Assembly (NCBI GenBank): GCA_003022845.1
Contig: PXSF01000126.1
Location: 1 to 36,611 of the forward strand
DNA: 36,611 nt
DNA from: Halobacteriales archaeon SW_10_66_29
GTDB taxonomy: Archaea > Halobacteriota > Halobacteria > Halobacteriales > Haloarculaceae
Reading direction: 5' to 3'
Part shown: piece after piece, positions 1 to 7,815 of the stretch
Layout: every line of letters starts with the position of its first letter
Numbering within the stretch: the stretch's first letter is position 1
Notes under the pieces: generated by a model
The model's input: the letters and a program-made list of their open reading frames with translations, nothing else
What the model was told of the DNA's origin: nothing
The model's database searches: none
Made by a program: the position numbers and the translations under genes

Positions 1-99
1 CTGTACGTACGTGAACACTCGAAGTGAGAATCCAGGCGGAACGGGTCTGTCTCCGCAGAGAGCAGCGACTGGTGAGTAAACGAATTACAGCCACCAGTA

Positions 100-1011
100 T
101 CAAACGTACGGCGCACAGACGTCGCGGATCCCGTTTTCGAACTCGATCCGGGGTTCCCAGTCCGTCGCGTCCATGAGTTTCGACGGGTCGGCGCGCTGGC
201 GGTAGTTGTAGTTCGACAGCGGGACCGGTTCGTAGACGGGGTCGATATCGGTCCCGAGCGTCTCGTTGAGGAGCGCGACGGTTTCGTTGAACGAGACGTT
301 GTGGCCGGTGCCGACGTTGTAGACGCCGGCCAGGCGGGCGTCCGCGATCGCCTCGACGGCGCTGACCACGTCCGAGACGTGGACGTAATCGCGGGTCTGT
401 TCGCCGTCGCCCCAGAGAACGGGCTGCTCGCCGCGGGCCATCTTGTCCGCCCACTGCGAGACCGTGTTGGCGTACTGGCCTTTGTGCTCCTCGGCGCCGC
501 CGTAACCCTGGTACACCGAGAAAAAGCGCGTCCCCGCGATAGCGAGGTCGTCGTACATGTCGTTGTAGTACTCCGCGTAGCGCTCGCGGGAGAGCATCGA
601 GGCCTCGTAGCCCGTGCCCGCGGTCACCAGGTCATCCTCCCGCCCTGGCGGGTCGTTGTCGTATACCGACGAGGAGGACGCGTAGACGACCGTGTCACAG
701 CCCGCCTCCTGGACCTGCTCGACGGTGTTGACGAACCCGTCGACGTTCACCTGCGCGCCTTCGCGGGGGTTCTCCTCGAGCATCCCGCGGGAGGAGAGCG
801 CGGCGAAGTGGATCAGGACGTCGACGTCCGCGGGGAGGTCGGCGTCCAGGACGCTCCGCTCGACGAACGTCACGTCGTCGTCCAGGTTCGCCGGGGTGCC
901 AAAGGAGCAGTCGTCCAGTGCGATCACCTCGTTGTCGGCGGAGAGGTGGTTCGCGACGTTCGAGCCGATGAAGCCCGCCCCGCCGGTCACCAGTACCCGC
1001 TTGCCGTCCAT
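100..1011 (-). CDS. NAD-dependent epimerase/dehydratase (UDP-glucose 4-epimerase-like)
   Basis: This is an extended short-chain dehydrogenase/reductase of the sugar-nucleotide epimerase/dehydratase type, about 303 residues. The N-terminus carries the Rossmann dinucleotide motif GGAGFIGSN. Further on are the catalytic-type Ser-Ser stretch (ASSSSVYD) and a motif GTRFFSVYQGYG followed by DYVHVSDVV, typical of the sugar-nucleotide binding half. One residue departs from family expectation: the usual YxxxK tyrosine/lysine pair seems to be replaced by YEASMLSRERY, so the catalytic lysine is not obvious. The start at MDGKRVLVTGG was chosen because the Rossmann fold begins there; the reading frame continues upstream, but that stretch is arginine-rich and unlike a protein. 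A TATA-like box lies about 25 bases before this ATG, fitting a leaderless message. It probably acts in the cytoplasm on nucleotide sugars for surface glycans. The exact substrate is not readable. Confidence 0.88.
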   Translation of the reverse strand: MDGKRVLVTGGAGFIGSNVANHLSADNEVIALDDCSFGTPANLDDDVTFVERSVLDADLPADVDVLIHFAALSSRGMLEENPREGAQVNVDGFVNTVEQVQEAGCDTVVYASSSSVYDNDPPGREDDLVTAGTGYEASMLSRERYAEYYNDMYDDLAIAGTRFFSVYQGYGGAEEHKGQYANTVSQWADKMARGEQPVLWGDGEQTRDYVHVSDVVSAVEAIADARLAGVYNVGTGHNVSFNETVALLNETLGTDIDPVYEPVPLSNYNYRQRADPSKLMDATDWEPRIEFENGIRDVCAPYV

Positions 1012-1032
1012 AGGTGCCCTACTACGGGAGAC

Positions 1033-1041
1033 GAATAAAGA
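1033..1041 (-). promoter_or_regulatory. TATA-like box for the epimerase gene
   Basis: On the minus strand this reads TTTATT within an otherwise GC-rich stretch. It is centred about 25 bases upstream of the ATG at 1011. That spacing is the usual one for leaderless haloarchaeal promoters. Position and composition are the only evidence. Confidence 0.45.
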
Positions 1042-1208
1042 ACTACCGGAAGCGTACGCAATAAGTGACCGAACTCGCGCGACCCGGCGGACCCGTCGCT
1101 CGCGGGTCGTCGGGTCGAGGAGAAGCGTCGCGGGTGTCGGTCGGCTGACACGCCGCGGTGCTGGTGACCTGGCCATTCGGCGATACGCGGCGGCAGAACA
1201 GTGATCCT

Positions 1209-1436
1209 GCTTATACTGCCGGACGTAATTCCGTTACCACCCGGATAGCGCTCAGCATCTGATACTGATTGTTGTGACTCGTTACCGCCGGGTACTCCTC
1301 GGACACCAGTTTCGGGACGTGAAACCGCCGCTGTTGCGATGTGGTTGTGAAAATAATCACAACAATCAGTATGAGACAACCGAAAACCCCAGTCTGAGCG
1401 TCACTCGGAGTAACAGAGTCACGTCCGGCAGTATCA
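1209..1436. repeat. Nested inverted-repeat element (copy C of a dispersed intergenic family)
   Basis: Two inverted repeats are nested here. The outer arms are ATACTGCCGGACGT at 1212-1225 and its reverse complement near 1421-1434. The inner arms are ATACTGATTGTTGTGA at 1262-1277 and its reverse complement at 1357-1372. The right outer end, read on the minus strand, shares CCGGACGTGACTCTGTTA with the copy at 10.5 kb. The right inner end matches the copy at 33.0 kb. No open reading frame inside looks real. The right edge overlaps the stop codon of the small zinc-finger gene. It looks like a MITE- or REP-type element; no transposase is present. Confidence 0.7.
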
Positions 1437-1568
1437 GACCTCGCCCATTTCGAGTACGCTGACCTCGTGTCCCTGCTCGTCGATGTGCGTTTCCGCTCTA
1501 GATTCTGCTGCGACACGAGATGGGTGGAAGCCGATCCTTCCACACTCCTCACAGGCAATCTCGTACAT
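1434..1568 (-). CDS. 44-residue zinc-finger microprotein
   Basis: This short frame starts MYEIACEECGRIGFHPSR and ends in an acidic tail. It holds a CxxC pair (C6, C9) and, after a helical AAESRAE stretch, two histidines spaced HIDEQGH. The pattern CxxC...Hx5H suggests a single zinc-binding finger, as in the many small zinc-finger proteins of Halobacteria. It begins 38 bases after the end of the COG1107-like gene on the same strand, so the two may be co-transcribed. Its TGA stop lies at the very end of the dispersed repeat at 1209-1436. No function can be assigned. Codon use is typical of the host and the composition is clearly protein-like. Confidence 0.68.
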   Translation of the reverse strand: MYEIACEECGRIGFHPSRVAAESRAETHIDEQGHEVSVLEMGEV

Positions 1569-1606
1569 GCATACCCCTCGGCGAGAAGGGTGTCCCCTCG
1601 GTCCGA

Positions 1607-3561
1607 CTACGCCGCAGGGGCCGAGGAGAGTTCGCGGGTGAGCGCGTCGATGAGCGCCTCGCGGGCGGCCTCGCGCTCGCCGGCGAGGAACTCGACGCGG
1701 CCGTCGCGGGCGCCGCGGGAGTCGAGCGCGGCGGCAGCGGCGGTCTCGCTCGCAGTCTCGACGAGCGCGCGGACGTCCAGGTCGGCGTCGCTGCGGATGT
1801 ACGCCTCGTCGGTGGCGACGCCGACGAGCGCGACGGCGTCCTCGCGGTGGCGTCGGTACAGTTCCTCGAGCAGCAGCGGTTCGGGCGGGAACTCGTAGCG
1901 GTGGGTGTACGCCTCCGTATCGAGCACCAGCACCGTCCCGGCGTCGGTCTCGCGGCGGTCGAGGTTCGCCTCCGCCGTCTCGGTTTCGGCCTCCATCCGG
2001 GTGCGGTACTGCTCGCTGACGTGCCCGGCGAGCCCTACTGGGTCGTCGGCCTTGTCGGCGAACAGCAGGTCGACGATCAGTTCGCGCTTGTCCTCGTAGG
2101 ACTGGTAGAACGCCTCCAGGGCGATCGCTTCCCGGAGTTCGCGGACGTCGTCCGCGTCGTACTCGGCCTCCGATGCGAGGTCGCCGGTGTCCCTTCCCGC
2201 GCGGGATCGACGAGGATGTCGACCGCCGACGCGACCTCGTCGTCGATCGCCCGCTCGTCGACGACGATCCGCCGGGCGCCGTAGATGGAAAGCAGGTCGA
2301 ACCCGTCCAGCGACTCGGCGGAGCCGCCGGCGGCGACGAACACGAACAGCGGCACCGCCTCGTCGTGGCGGTGCTTGTTCGACAGCATCGTCGTCACGTC
2401 CTTGGTCGCGTCGTCCATGTCGTACACCGACCCTTCGAGCGGCCGGCGGTCGAAGTAGTGGTACTCCGCGTCGCCGGCGCCGTGCTCCTCGCGGATCAGC
2501 GGCAGCGTCGCCCGCTCGATGGCGGCGCTCGCAACGTACCCGTCAGCGGTGGCGGCGTGGCGCACGACGATCGGCTGGCCCGAAAGCACTGCCCGCCGGA
2601 TCGCGGTCGCGGCGTCCCGGAGCGGGTCGGCGACCGCCTCGACGGCCTCGTCGGCCGCCAGCGGCTCGACCGCGTCGGGCCGCGCCCGCTTGGTCATCGC
2701 CTCGCGCATCCGCTCGGTGACTGCCTCGCGCTCCTCGTCCTCGAGGATCACCAGCGCCTCCGTCTCGATCTGGAGCTCGTCGCGCCGGCGCTCGACCTCG
2801 CCCTCGATGCGGACGACGTCACCCTCGTCGGCCGCCGGGTACGCCCGGACGCCGGCCTCCTCGAACGCCGCACACTCGATCGTCCCCGTCTCGTCGCGGA
2901 GCTCGAACACCGTCGGCCCGCTGGTCTGGCGCGCGGTCTCGATCTCGCCTTCGACGCGAACGCGCTGGCCGACGGACTCGGACAGCTTGTCGATCGTCGC
3001 GTCGTCCGGCTCGGCCCGCGCTTCATCCTGCTCCTGTTGGTGGCTCTGTGCCTGCTGTGTCTCCTGGCTGTCGTCGGTCGACTCCGTCCCCTCACTGGCG
3101 TCCTCGGTCTGCTCGGCAGCCGGGGGGCCCCCGCTCGGGGTGTGCCGAACGGGTGCGTCGTCGTCCGCCCCAGCCGCTTCGTCGAGCAGTTTCTCGTCGG
3201 CGTCGGGGTCGTCGATCAGCGCGCCCCGGAACCGGGATTTGTTCTGGCGGATCGACCAGCCGAGGTCGACGTTGCCGTTGTCGCGGACGTTCTGGACCTT
3301 GACGTACACGGTGTCGCCCGGCTCCAGCTCCACGCTGTCGAGGCGCCGGTCCAGCTCGCTTTTGTGCAGCAAGCCGGTGACGCTGTCGCCGATGTCGACG
3401 AAGATGCCGAACTCGGCGTACCCGTCGACCGTGCCGCGGTAGTAGCGGTTGGCAGTCAGCTCGTCCGGACTACTACCCCGGAACTCGAAGACGACGTCTT
3501 CCTCGTGCAGCTCACAGACGCGACCGTCGACAGACGTACCGCAGATGATACACGAACCCAT
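1607..3561 (-). pseudogene. Archaeal RecJ-like (COG1107-type) Zn-finger/S1/OB/DHH protein, frameshifted
   Basis: The domain order matches the archaeal RecJ-like family. A zinc-finger N-terminus (C4, C7, C16, H19) is followed by an S1-like beta-barrel at about residues 38-105, an acidic Gln/Glu-rich linker, an OB-fold at about 195-275, and a DHH-like region beginning near residue 325 (motif VVRHAATADGYVAS). After about residue 457 (VDPAREG, near position 2190) the frame breaks. The protein continues convincingly in another frame (TGDLASEAEYDADD onward) to a stop at 1607. One missing base in a short run of C on the plus strand at about 2188-2196 explains it, giving about 652 residues if restored. 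Start MGSCIICG was chosen because the zinc finger begins there. It may be a true mutation or a sequencing error; both halves keep good coding character, which favours an error or a very recent event. A role in RNA or DNA processing is inferred from the domains. Confidence 0.8.
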
Positions 3562-3662
3562 TGACTGTGGAAAACATGTCCGGCCTAAAACGGTTGTCGG
3601 ATTGACTCCGTCGCGAATCGCGGCGTTTCGGGCCGGGATCGTGGCCGATTCGCTCGCACCGC

Positions 3663-3926
3663 TCACTCGAAGACGCCGCTCTCGTCTTCGAGCCGCTCGA
3701 TCTCGCGCGCAATGTCGCGGGCCTCCGGCGGGTCGAGCGCGACCTCGATCTCGTTGCCGCTGTCGTCGCGACAGCTGAGCTTCACCCGCTCGTCGCCGAA
3801 CGCCCGGACCTCGGCCTCTGTGACGTCGTACAGCTTTGCCGTCGCCGTCTTGTTCGAAGCGCCGACGTGCTCGTAGGTCCCGTCGTTCAGCTCCAGCATG
3901 AACCGCTCCATGTCGATCGTGAACAT
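3663..3926 (-). CDS. Small conserved-looking haloarchaeal protein, function unknown
   Basis: An 87-residue acidic protein starting MFTIDMERFMLELND. It is rich in Glu and Asp, has no cysteine pair beyond a single Cys, no signal peptide and no membrane segment, and ends in a predicted helix with regular Ile/Leu spacing (IAREIERLEDE). Only about 100 bases separate it from the start of the COG1107-like gene in the same direction, so both may share a transcript. I do not recognise the family. Coding character (third-position GC, acidic composition) is good. Confidence 0.7.
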   Translation of the reverse strand: MFTIDMERFMLELNDGTYEHVGASNKTATAKLYDVTEAEVRAFGDERVKLSCRDDSGNEIEVALDPPEARDIAREIERLEDESGVFE

Positions 3927-4049
3927 GTCCGGCCCTCCGGCCGCCCGGCATTTACGCGTTGTCGTGCGTGGGGTGACGGTCGGTCACGGTCGAACGGCGT
4001 ACAGCGCTGCTCCGGCGCGATCGTGCCGTCCAGCCGTCACGAACCGCGG

Positions 4050-4061
4050 GAAAAGTATTAG
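4050..4061 (+). promoter_or_regulatory. TATA-like element upstream of the Bat-type HTH gene
   Basis: AAAAGTATTA is an AT-rich island preceded by a purine-rich stretch. It lies about 40 bases before the ATG at 4097, leaving room for a transcription start near 4080. Position and composition are the only evidence. Confidence 0.4.
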
Positions 4062-4096
4062 TGGAGGTATCCGAATGGCTGTTATGAGGTGGCCTG

Positions 4097-4825
4097 ATGG
4101 TGGGTCAGGCCCGCCCGCAGGACCAAGGCATGCTCGAATACAGCTTCAGCGTCAAACACGAGGGGTGCTGGACGGCCGACATCAACGACGAGTTTCCCGA
4201 CGTCACGGCCACGATCCTGGAGTCTCACGCCTTCACAGACAGTAGCTCGACCATCGTCGAGATCCCAGACATCGACGAGGCGACCGCGACGGAGATCGTC
4301 GAGTGGGTGAGCGACCACCCGGTCGTCAGGTCCGCGAACATGGTCAAACACGAGGAGGAGGTGGCGCTGATGAGTTTCCAGACCGACTACAGCGACTGCG
4401 AGACCGAACCCATCGGGAACGTCTTCCGGGAACAGCCCTGCATTCCGCTGTCGACCCCCGAGATCCGCAACGGGTTCGAACACTGCAACCTCATGCTGGC
4501 GAGCAAAGAGCAGGTCCGGGCGACCTACGAGGAGCTGCGCGAGTACGGCCCCGTCGAGATCCGCTCGCTCAGCGAACTCGACACCAAGTTCGCGGCCTCG
4601 GACCTCTCGGCTGTCAGCCAGGCCGTCGCGGACCTCTCGCCCCGCCAGCAACAGGTGCTCAAGCGCGCGATCCGGCGCGGCTACTACGACGTGCCCCAGG
4701 GCTGCAACATCGAGGACCTGGCCGAACACGACGACGCGACGATGTCGACCGTCGCCGAACACCTCCGGCACGCCGAGCACAAGATCTTCGACGCGATCGA
4801 ACCGCTGCTGTCCGGCGAGGAGTGA
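4097..4825 (+). CDS. Bat-type helix-turn-helix transcriptional regulator (HTH_10 family)
   Basis: The C-terminal 55 residues are a clear bacterio-opsin-activator-type HTH. The motif LSPRQQQVLKRAIRRGYYDVP is followed by IEDLAEHDDATMSTVAEHLRHAE, the usual helix-turn-helix of this haloarchaeal family. The N-terminal 170 residues form a sensor-like region with scattered cysteines (CW, CETEP, CIPLS, HCNLM); no PAS or GAF domain is evident. It probably binds DNA and regulates transcription in response to an unknown signal. An alternative start at 4130 (MLEYSFSVKHEG) is equally plausible and would remove 11 weakly protein-like residues. It stands upstream of, and in the same direction as, the first C45 enzyme, with its own promoter-like island between them, so linkage is only positional. 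Confidence 0.85.
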   Translation: MVGQARPQDQGMLEYSFSVKHEGCWTADINDEFPDVTATILESHAFTDSSSTIVEIPDIDEATATEIVEWVSDHPVVRSANMVKHEEEVALMSFQTDYSDCETEPIGNVFREQPCIPLSTPEIRNGFEHCNLMLASKEQVRATYEELREYGPVEIRSLSELDTKFAASDLSAVSQAVADLSPRQQQVLKRAIRRGYYDVPQGCNIEDLAEHDDATMSTVAEHLRHAEHKIFDAIEPLLSGEE

Positions 4826-4872
4826 GCGAGGAGGCCGGCTGGCACGCGACCGTCGTTTCGGGTGCCGACGCA

Positions 4873-4882
4873 GTATTTAAAA
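4873..4882 (+). promoter_or_regulatory. TATA box for the first C45 enzyme gene
   Basis: TATTTAAAA stands out in GC-rich DNA and ends about 27 bases before the ATG at 4909. This is the expected spacing for a leaderless haloarchaeal transcript and supports the start at 4909 rather than 4936. Confidence 0.6.
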
Positions 4883-4908
4883 CACCCGCGGGCTACGACT
4901 CAGCGTTT

Positions 4909-6087
4909 ATGAGCCAGCAGTCGCACTATCCCCCAATGGCAGACCTGTCAGTCGGAGTTCTCGATGGCGAAACGCCGTACGAGCGGGGGCGCGCACACGG
5001 CGAGCAGTTTGCGGCAGCCATCGAGGAAAACGTCGACACCTACCTCGACCGGTTCGCGCACAACGGCGTCGACGAGGCCACCGCCCGGGAGCATGCGACC
5101 CGGTTCGTCCCCATCATCGAGGACGCAAAGGAGGCCTACGCCGAGGGGATGCACGGCGTCGCCGAGGGCAGTGACCTCCCGCTGGAGGCGGTTGCGCTGA
5201 TCAACGTCCGCTACGAGATCCTGTTCAGCGCGTTCGCCGAGCAGACTGCCGACGCGCCCGGCGGGGAGGCCGACGGCTGCACGGCGTTCGGCGTCCAGGG
5301 GGAGGCGACCGCCGACGGCAAACCGTACGTCGGGCAGAACTGGGACTGGATCCCCGAGGTCAACACGTTCCTGATGGACCTGCGGCGCCCCGAGAAACCC
5401 AACGCGCTCGCGCTCACCGAGGCCGGCCTGGTCGGCGGCAAGTTCGGCCTGAACGAGCACGGCATCGGCTACGTCGTCAACGGGCTCGTCTCCGCCGAGG
5501 ACGGCGACGACCCGTACCGAACGCCATCGCACGTGGCCCACCTCGACCTGCTGGACGCGACGCGGCTCGGCGAGGCGATCGGCGTCATCGTCACCGGCGA
5601 CTCCCCGTGTTCGGGCAACGTCCTGCTGGGCCACCCCGCCGGCGAGATGATCGACATCGAGAGCACCCCCGAGGAGTCGTTTTACCTCTATCCCGAGGAC
5701 GGCGTCCTCACGCACGCGAACCACTTCGAGTCCGGCCAAAACCGCGGCTCGTTCGAGCAACTCGCGACCCACTCGCTGTGTCGCGGCCCCCGGATGCAGC
5801 GGCTCCTCGAACGGGAGGTCGGGGAGATCGACGTTGGGACGCTGAAGGACACGCTGCGGGATCACTTCAACGAGCCGTCGAGCATCTGCAGCCACGTCGA
5901 TCCCGAACTGCCCGACCACGAAATCGGTCACACGAACGCCAGCGTCATCATGGATCTTCAGGACCGGCGGCTCCTGCTGACCGAGGGGCCGCCCTGTGAA
6001 TCCGAGTACGAGGAGTTCCACTTGCCGGACCACCACTCGGGGAGTGAATCCCCCAACTTTAAGACGAATCGAGAATATACAATATGA
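4909..6087 (+). CDS. Peptidase C45-family (acyl-CoA:6-APA acyltransferase-like) Ntn hydrolase, copy 1
   Basis: This 392-residue protein belongs to the C45 family of N-terminal-nucleophile enzymes, which mature by self-cleavage before a cysteine and act on amide bonds. The candidate nucleophile is C124 in ADGCTAFGV, followed by the family-type QNWDW segment and GGKFGLNEHGIGYVVNGL. The N-terminal RGRAHGEQF motif is also typical. It is a clear paralogue of the gene at 15311-16405, with the same order of motifs to the end (ASVIMDL...GPPCE). Copy 1 has about 18 extra C-terminal residues after the position where copy 2 stops. Those last codons run through the TATA-like promoter of the next operon, so the original 3' end may have been overwritten when the metal cassette arrived. 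The start fits a TATA box 27 bases upstream. The substrate is unknown; amide hydrolysis or acyl transfer in the nearby catabolic cluster is inferred. Confidence 0.87.
   Translation: MSQQSHYPPMADLSVGVLDGETPYERGRAHGEQFAAAIEENVDTYLDRFAHNGVDEATAREHATRFVPIIEDAKEAYAEGMHGVAEGSDLPLEAVALINVRYEILFSAFAEQTADAPGGEADGCTAFGVQGEATADGKPYVGQNWDWIPEVNTFLMDLRRPEKPNALALTEAGLVGGKFGLNEHGIGYVVNGLVSAEDGDDPYRTPSHVAHLDLLDATRLGEAIGVIVTGDSPCSGNVLLGHPAGEMIDIESTPEESFYLYPEDGVLTHANHFESGQNRGSFEQLATHSLCRGPRMQRLLEREVGEIDVGTLKDTLRDHFNEPSSICSHVDPELPDHEIGHTNASVIMDLQDRRLLLTEGPPCESEYEEFHLPDHHSGSESPNFKTNREYTI
6057..6063 (+). promoter_or_regulatory. TATA-like box of the metal-response operon, inside the end of the C45 gene
   Basis: CTTTAAG, within an AT-rich run that continues to the next gene, lies about 24 bases before the ATG cluster at 6084-6093. 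This fits a leaderless start for the small cysteine-pair protein. It sits in the last codons of the C45 gene. Confidence 0.5.
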
Positions 6088-6236
6088 TGGCGATGGCTCA
6101 GAGTACTCTTGGCCGAATCTGGAATCGGATCGTCGACCGCTACGACCAGGACGATGAAGCGGATTGCTGTGAGGCCACTATCGAAGAGGTTTCAGCTAGC
6201 TCCTCAGAGTCCGAGTCGAACAGCTGTTGCAAATAA
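6084..6236 (+). CDS. 50-residue cysteine-pair microprotein upstream of arsR
   Basis: The frame reads MMAMAQSTLGRIWNRIVDRY, then DCCEATIEEV, a Ser/Glu-rich stretch, and ends NSCCK. Two Cys-Cys pairs in 50 residues and a location directly upstream of an ArsR repressor and a permease that also carry cysteine pairs suggest thiol binding of a soft metal or metalloid. The N-terminus could form an amphipathic helix. Three in-frame ATGs (6084, 6087, 6093) make the exact start uncertain; the first overlaps the stop of the C45 gene by four bases. It lies 21 bases before arsR, so co-transcription is likely. Function is inferred from cysteines and context only; I know of no characterised homologue. Confidence 0.7.
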   Translation: MMAMAQSTLGRIWNRIVDRYDQDDEADCCEATIEEVSASSSESESNSCCK

Positions 6237-6257
6237 CTCAAAACGCATAATACCAAT

Positions 6258-6641
6258 ATGTCTGAAACAGACTCCCCGCCGGACGATGCTCAGGATGCGC
6301 TCGAACGGCTTTACGATGACCCAGAGGCACGGATTGCCTCCCTACAGAACGGTCGGCCATCTGACCAAGACGTTGCCGGCCAAGCGGCTATCTTCAAGGC
6401 GCTTGGAAATGACGATCGCCTTCGTGTTCTCGAGGCACTCCGTGACTCGGAGTGCTGTGGCTGTGAGTTACAGGTTGTCCTGGATGCCCCACAATCGACC
6501 GTCTCCACTCACCTCCGGAAGCTGAAAGAGGCCGGATTAGTGAAATCCCGCAAGAAGGGGAAGTGGAGCTACTATCGGATCGCCGACACTGCCGTGTTCG
6601 AACTACTCGATCTCGCCCACGCGGTCCAGGATGATGCTTGA
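6258..6641 (+). CDS. ArsR/SmtB-family metal-responsive repressor
   Basis: A 127-residue winged-helix protein. The core [16 protein letters not shown] is the family's first helix pair. The recognition region is [30 protein letters not shown], including the beta-hairpin wing. A cysteine cluster (C66, C67, C69, in SECCGCEL) sits where ArsR-type sensors place their alpha-3 metal site, so it probably responds to arsenite, antimonite or another thiophilic ion. The N-terminal extension of about 40 acidic residues is longer than in bacterial ArsR. Its end overlaps the permease start by 11 bases, which argues for an operon and translational coupling. The likely target is the promoter at about 6057, where it would repress its own operon. 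Confidence 0.9.
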   Translation: MSETDSPPDDAQDALERLYDDPEARIASLQNGRPSDQDVAGQAAIFKALGNDDRLRVLEALRDSECCGCELQVVLDAPQSTVSTHLRKLKEAGLVKSRKKGKWSYYRIADTAVFELLDLAHAVQDDA

Positions 6642-7605
6642 GATGTTTCCATCGGGACTCGGCGAGGCACTACTGGACTCCTGGGAGTACTTCCTCCACC
6701 TCGCCGTCATTCTGGTTCCCCTCTTCATCGGCGCGTCATTCCTCGTGGGCCTCGCACAGGAATACCTCCCACCGGAGAAAGTCGAACGCAAACTTCGTGG
6801 CCACGATGAAGGGACCGGCAACGTGGCTGCCGCAGGGCTGGGCGCGGTGACACCGTTCTGTTCGTGCTCGACTGTCCCCGTCCTCGCCGGATTGCTCCAA
6901 GCAGGTGCACCGCTTGGTCTCGCGTTCTCGTTCTTGCTTGCGTCGCCACTCGTTAACGAGATCGCGGTGATACTACTCATCGGGCTGTTTGGAATCGAGA
7001 TTACGATCTACTACGTCGTACTGACGTTCCTTGCTGCTATCATTGGTGGCATCATAATCGGTCGGCTTGGGCTGGGAGGACACGTCAAAGACGTCCGGAT
7101 TGTCGAGGACACGGAGCAAGCCGTCGCAACGGACGGTGGTACAGCTGATTGTTGTGCAGGTGGGTCCGTCACAGCGAACCAGACACACAGACAGCACGTT
7201 AAGACAGCCGCACGTGAGGCGTGGTCGTTCTTCGTCGATACGCTTCCGTACCTCATTCTCGGAATGACGCTCGGGGCACTGATTCACGGTGTGGTCCCCG
7301 TCGATGTCCTCCATGCGGTTCTCGGATCGAAGAATCCGCTGGCCGTACCGCTGGCGGCGGTGGCGGGTGCCCCGGTTTACATCAGCCTCAGCGGCATGTT
7401 GCCTATCGCGGCGTCGCTCAGCGAGCAGGGTATTGCTATCGGGACCGTCTTAGCCTTCGTCATCGGTGGCGCGGGCGTGAGCATTCCGAACCTGATCCTC
7501 CTGAACAAACTCTTCAAACGTCGGCTGTTGCTCGTCTACGCTGGGACTGTCGTCACAATTGGGGTCGTCGTTGGTGTCGTTTTCAACGTCTTCCTGCGTC
7601 CCTGA
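6631..7605 (+). CDS. DUF318/ArsP-type permease (COG0701)
   Basis: A 324-residue membrane protein with about eight predicted helices in two halves. The first half holds the family hallmark [16 protein letters not shown] (C77, C79) and the second the matching [17 protein letters not shown]. The halves are joined by a polar loop containing DCCAGG. COG0701 members include the organoarsenical exporter ArsP and metal-efflux proteins. With ArsR and the cysteine-pair protein upstream, metalloid or metal export is the likely role. The substrate cannot be fixed from sequence. The gene overlaps arsR by 11 bases. Its last codons and stop (CGT CCC TGA) fall in the first bases of a dispersed repeat (7601-7702). 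Confidence 0.9.
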   Translation: MMLEMFPSGLGEALLDSWEYFLHLAVILVPLFIGASFLVGLAQEYLPPEKVERKLRGHDEGTGNVAAAGLGAVTPFCSCSTVPVLAGLLQAGAPLGLAFSFLLASPLVNEIAVILLIGLFGIEITIYYVVLTFLAAIIGGIIIGRLGLGGHVKDVRIVEDTEQAVATDGGTADCCAGGSVTANQTHRQHVKTAAREAWSFFVDTLPYLILGMTLGALIHGVVPVDVLHAVLGSKNPLAVPLAAVAGAPVYISLSGMLPIAASLSEQGIAIGTVLAFVIGGAGVSIPNLILLNKLFKRRLLLVYAGTVVTIGVVVGVVFNVFLRP

Positions 7606-7702
7606 CAGTCCCGATCTGTGTCGAGATTTGGCTGTGTCATGGCCCGAACAACGGGATTTGGGACGGCACGGCTTGAGTAAATCACGTCTGGCTGTATACT
7701 TC
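7601..7702. repeat. Dispersed intergenic repeat, copy A
   Basis: The segment starts CCTGACAGTCCCGA, has a 49-bp block (7630-7678) that matches 10386-10434 with three mismatches, and ends with TCACGTCTGGCTGTAT, the exact reverse complement of 10343-10358. It therefore has the same outer modules as copy B in a different order. It lies between the convergent permease and beta-propeller lipoprotein genes and contains the permease stop codon. No coding potential is seen. From 7703 to the lipoprotein end at 7816 I see nothing further. Confidence 0.75.
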
Positions 7703-7815
7703 AATCGAAGTCCACCGTCAAGCACCACCCTAAACGAGCGTATCAGAAAGGAAGGGATAGAGCTCACAATGAGCAGCGGAGAAACAGTTTAAAAACTAGT
7801 CACCCATGGAGGATG

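Noticed and set aside
1012-1208. Upstream extension of the epimerase frame and an overlapping plus-strand frame
   Set aside because: The residues are Arg/Ser/Pro-rich, characteristic of out-of-frame GC-rich DNA, and a TATA-like box lies between them and the chosen start.
4948-6036. Long minus-strand frame opposite C45 copy 1 (and similar antisense frames over other genes)
   Set aside because: High-GC codon bias in the real gene opens the opposite strand. The antisense products are Val/Arg/Asp-rich with no domain, while the plus strand encodes a complete C45 enzyme.
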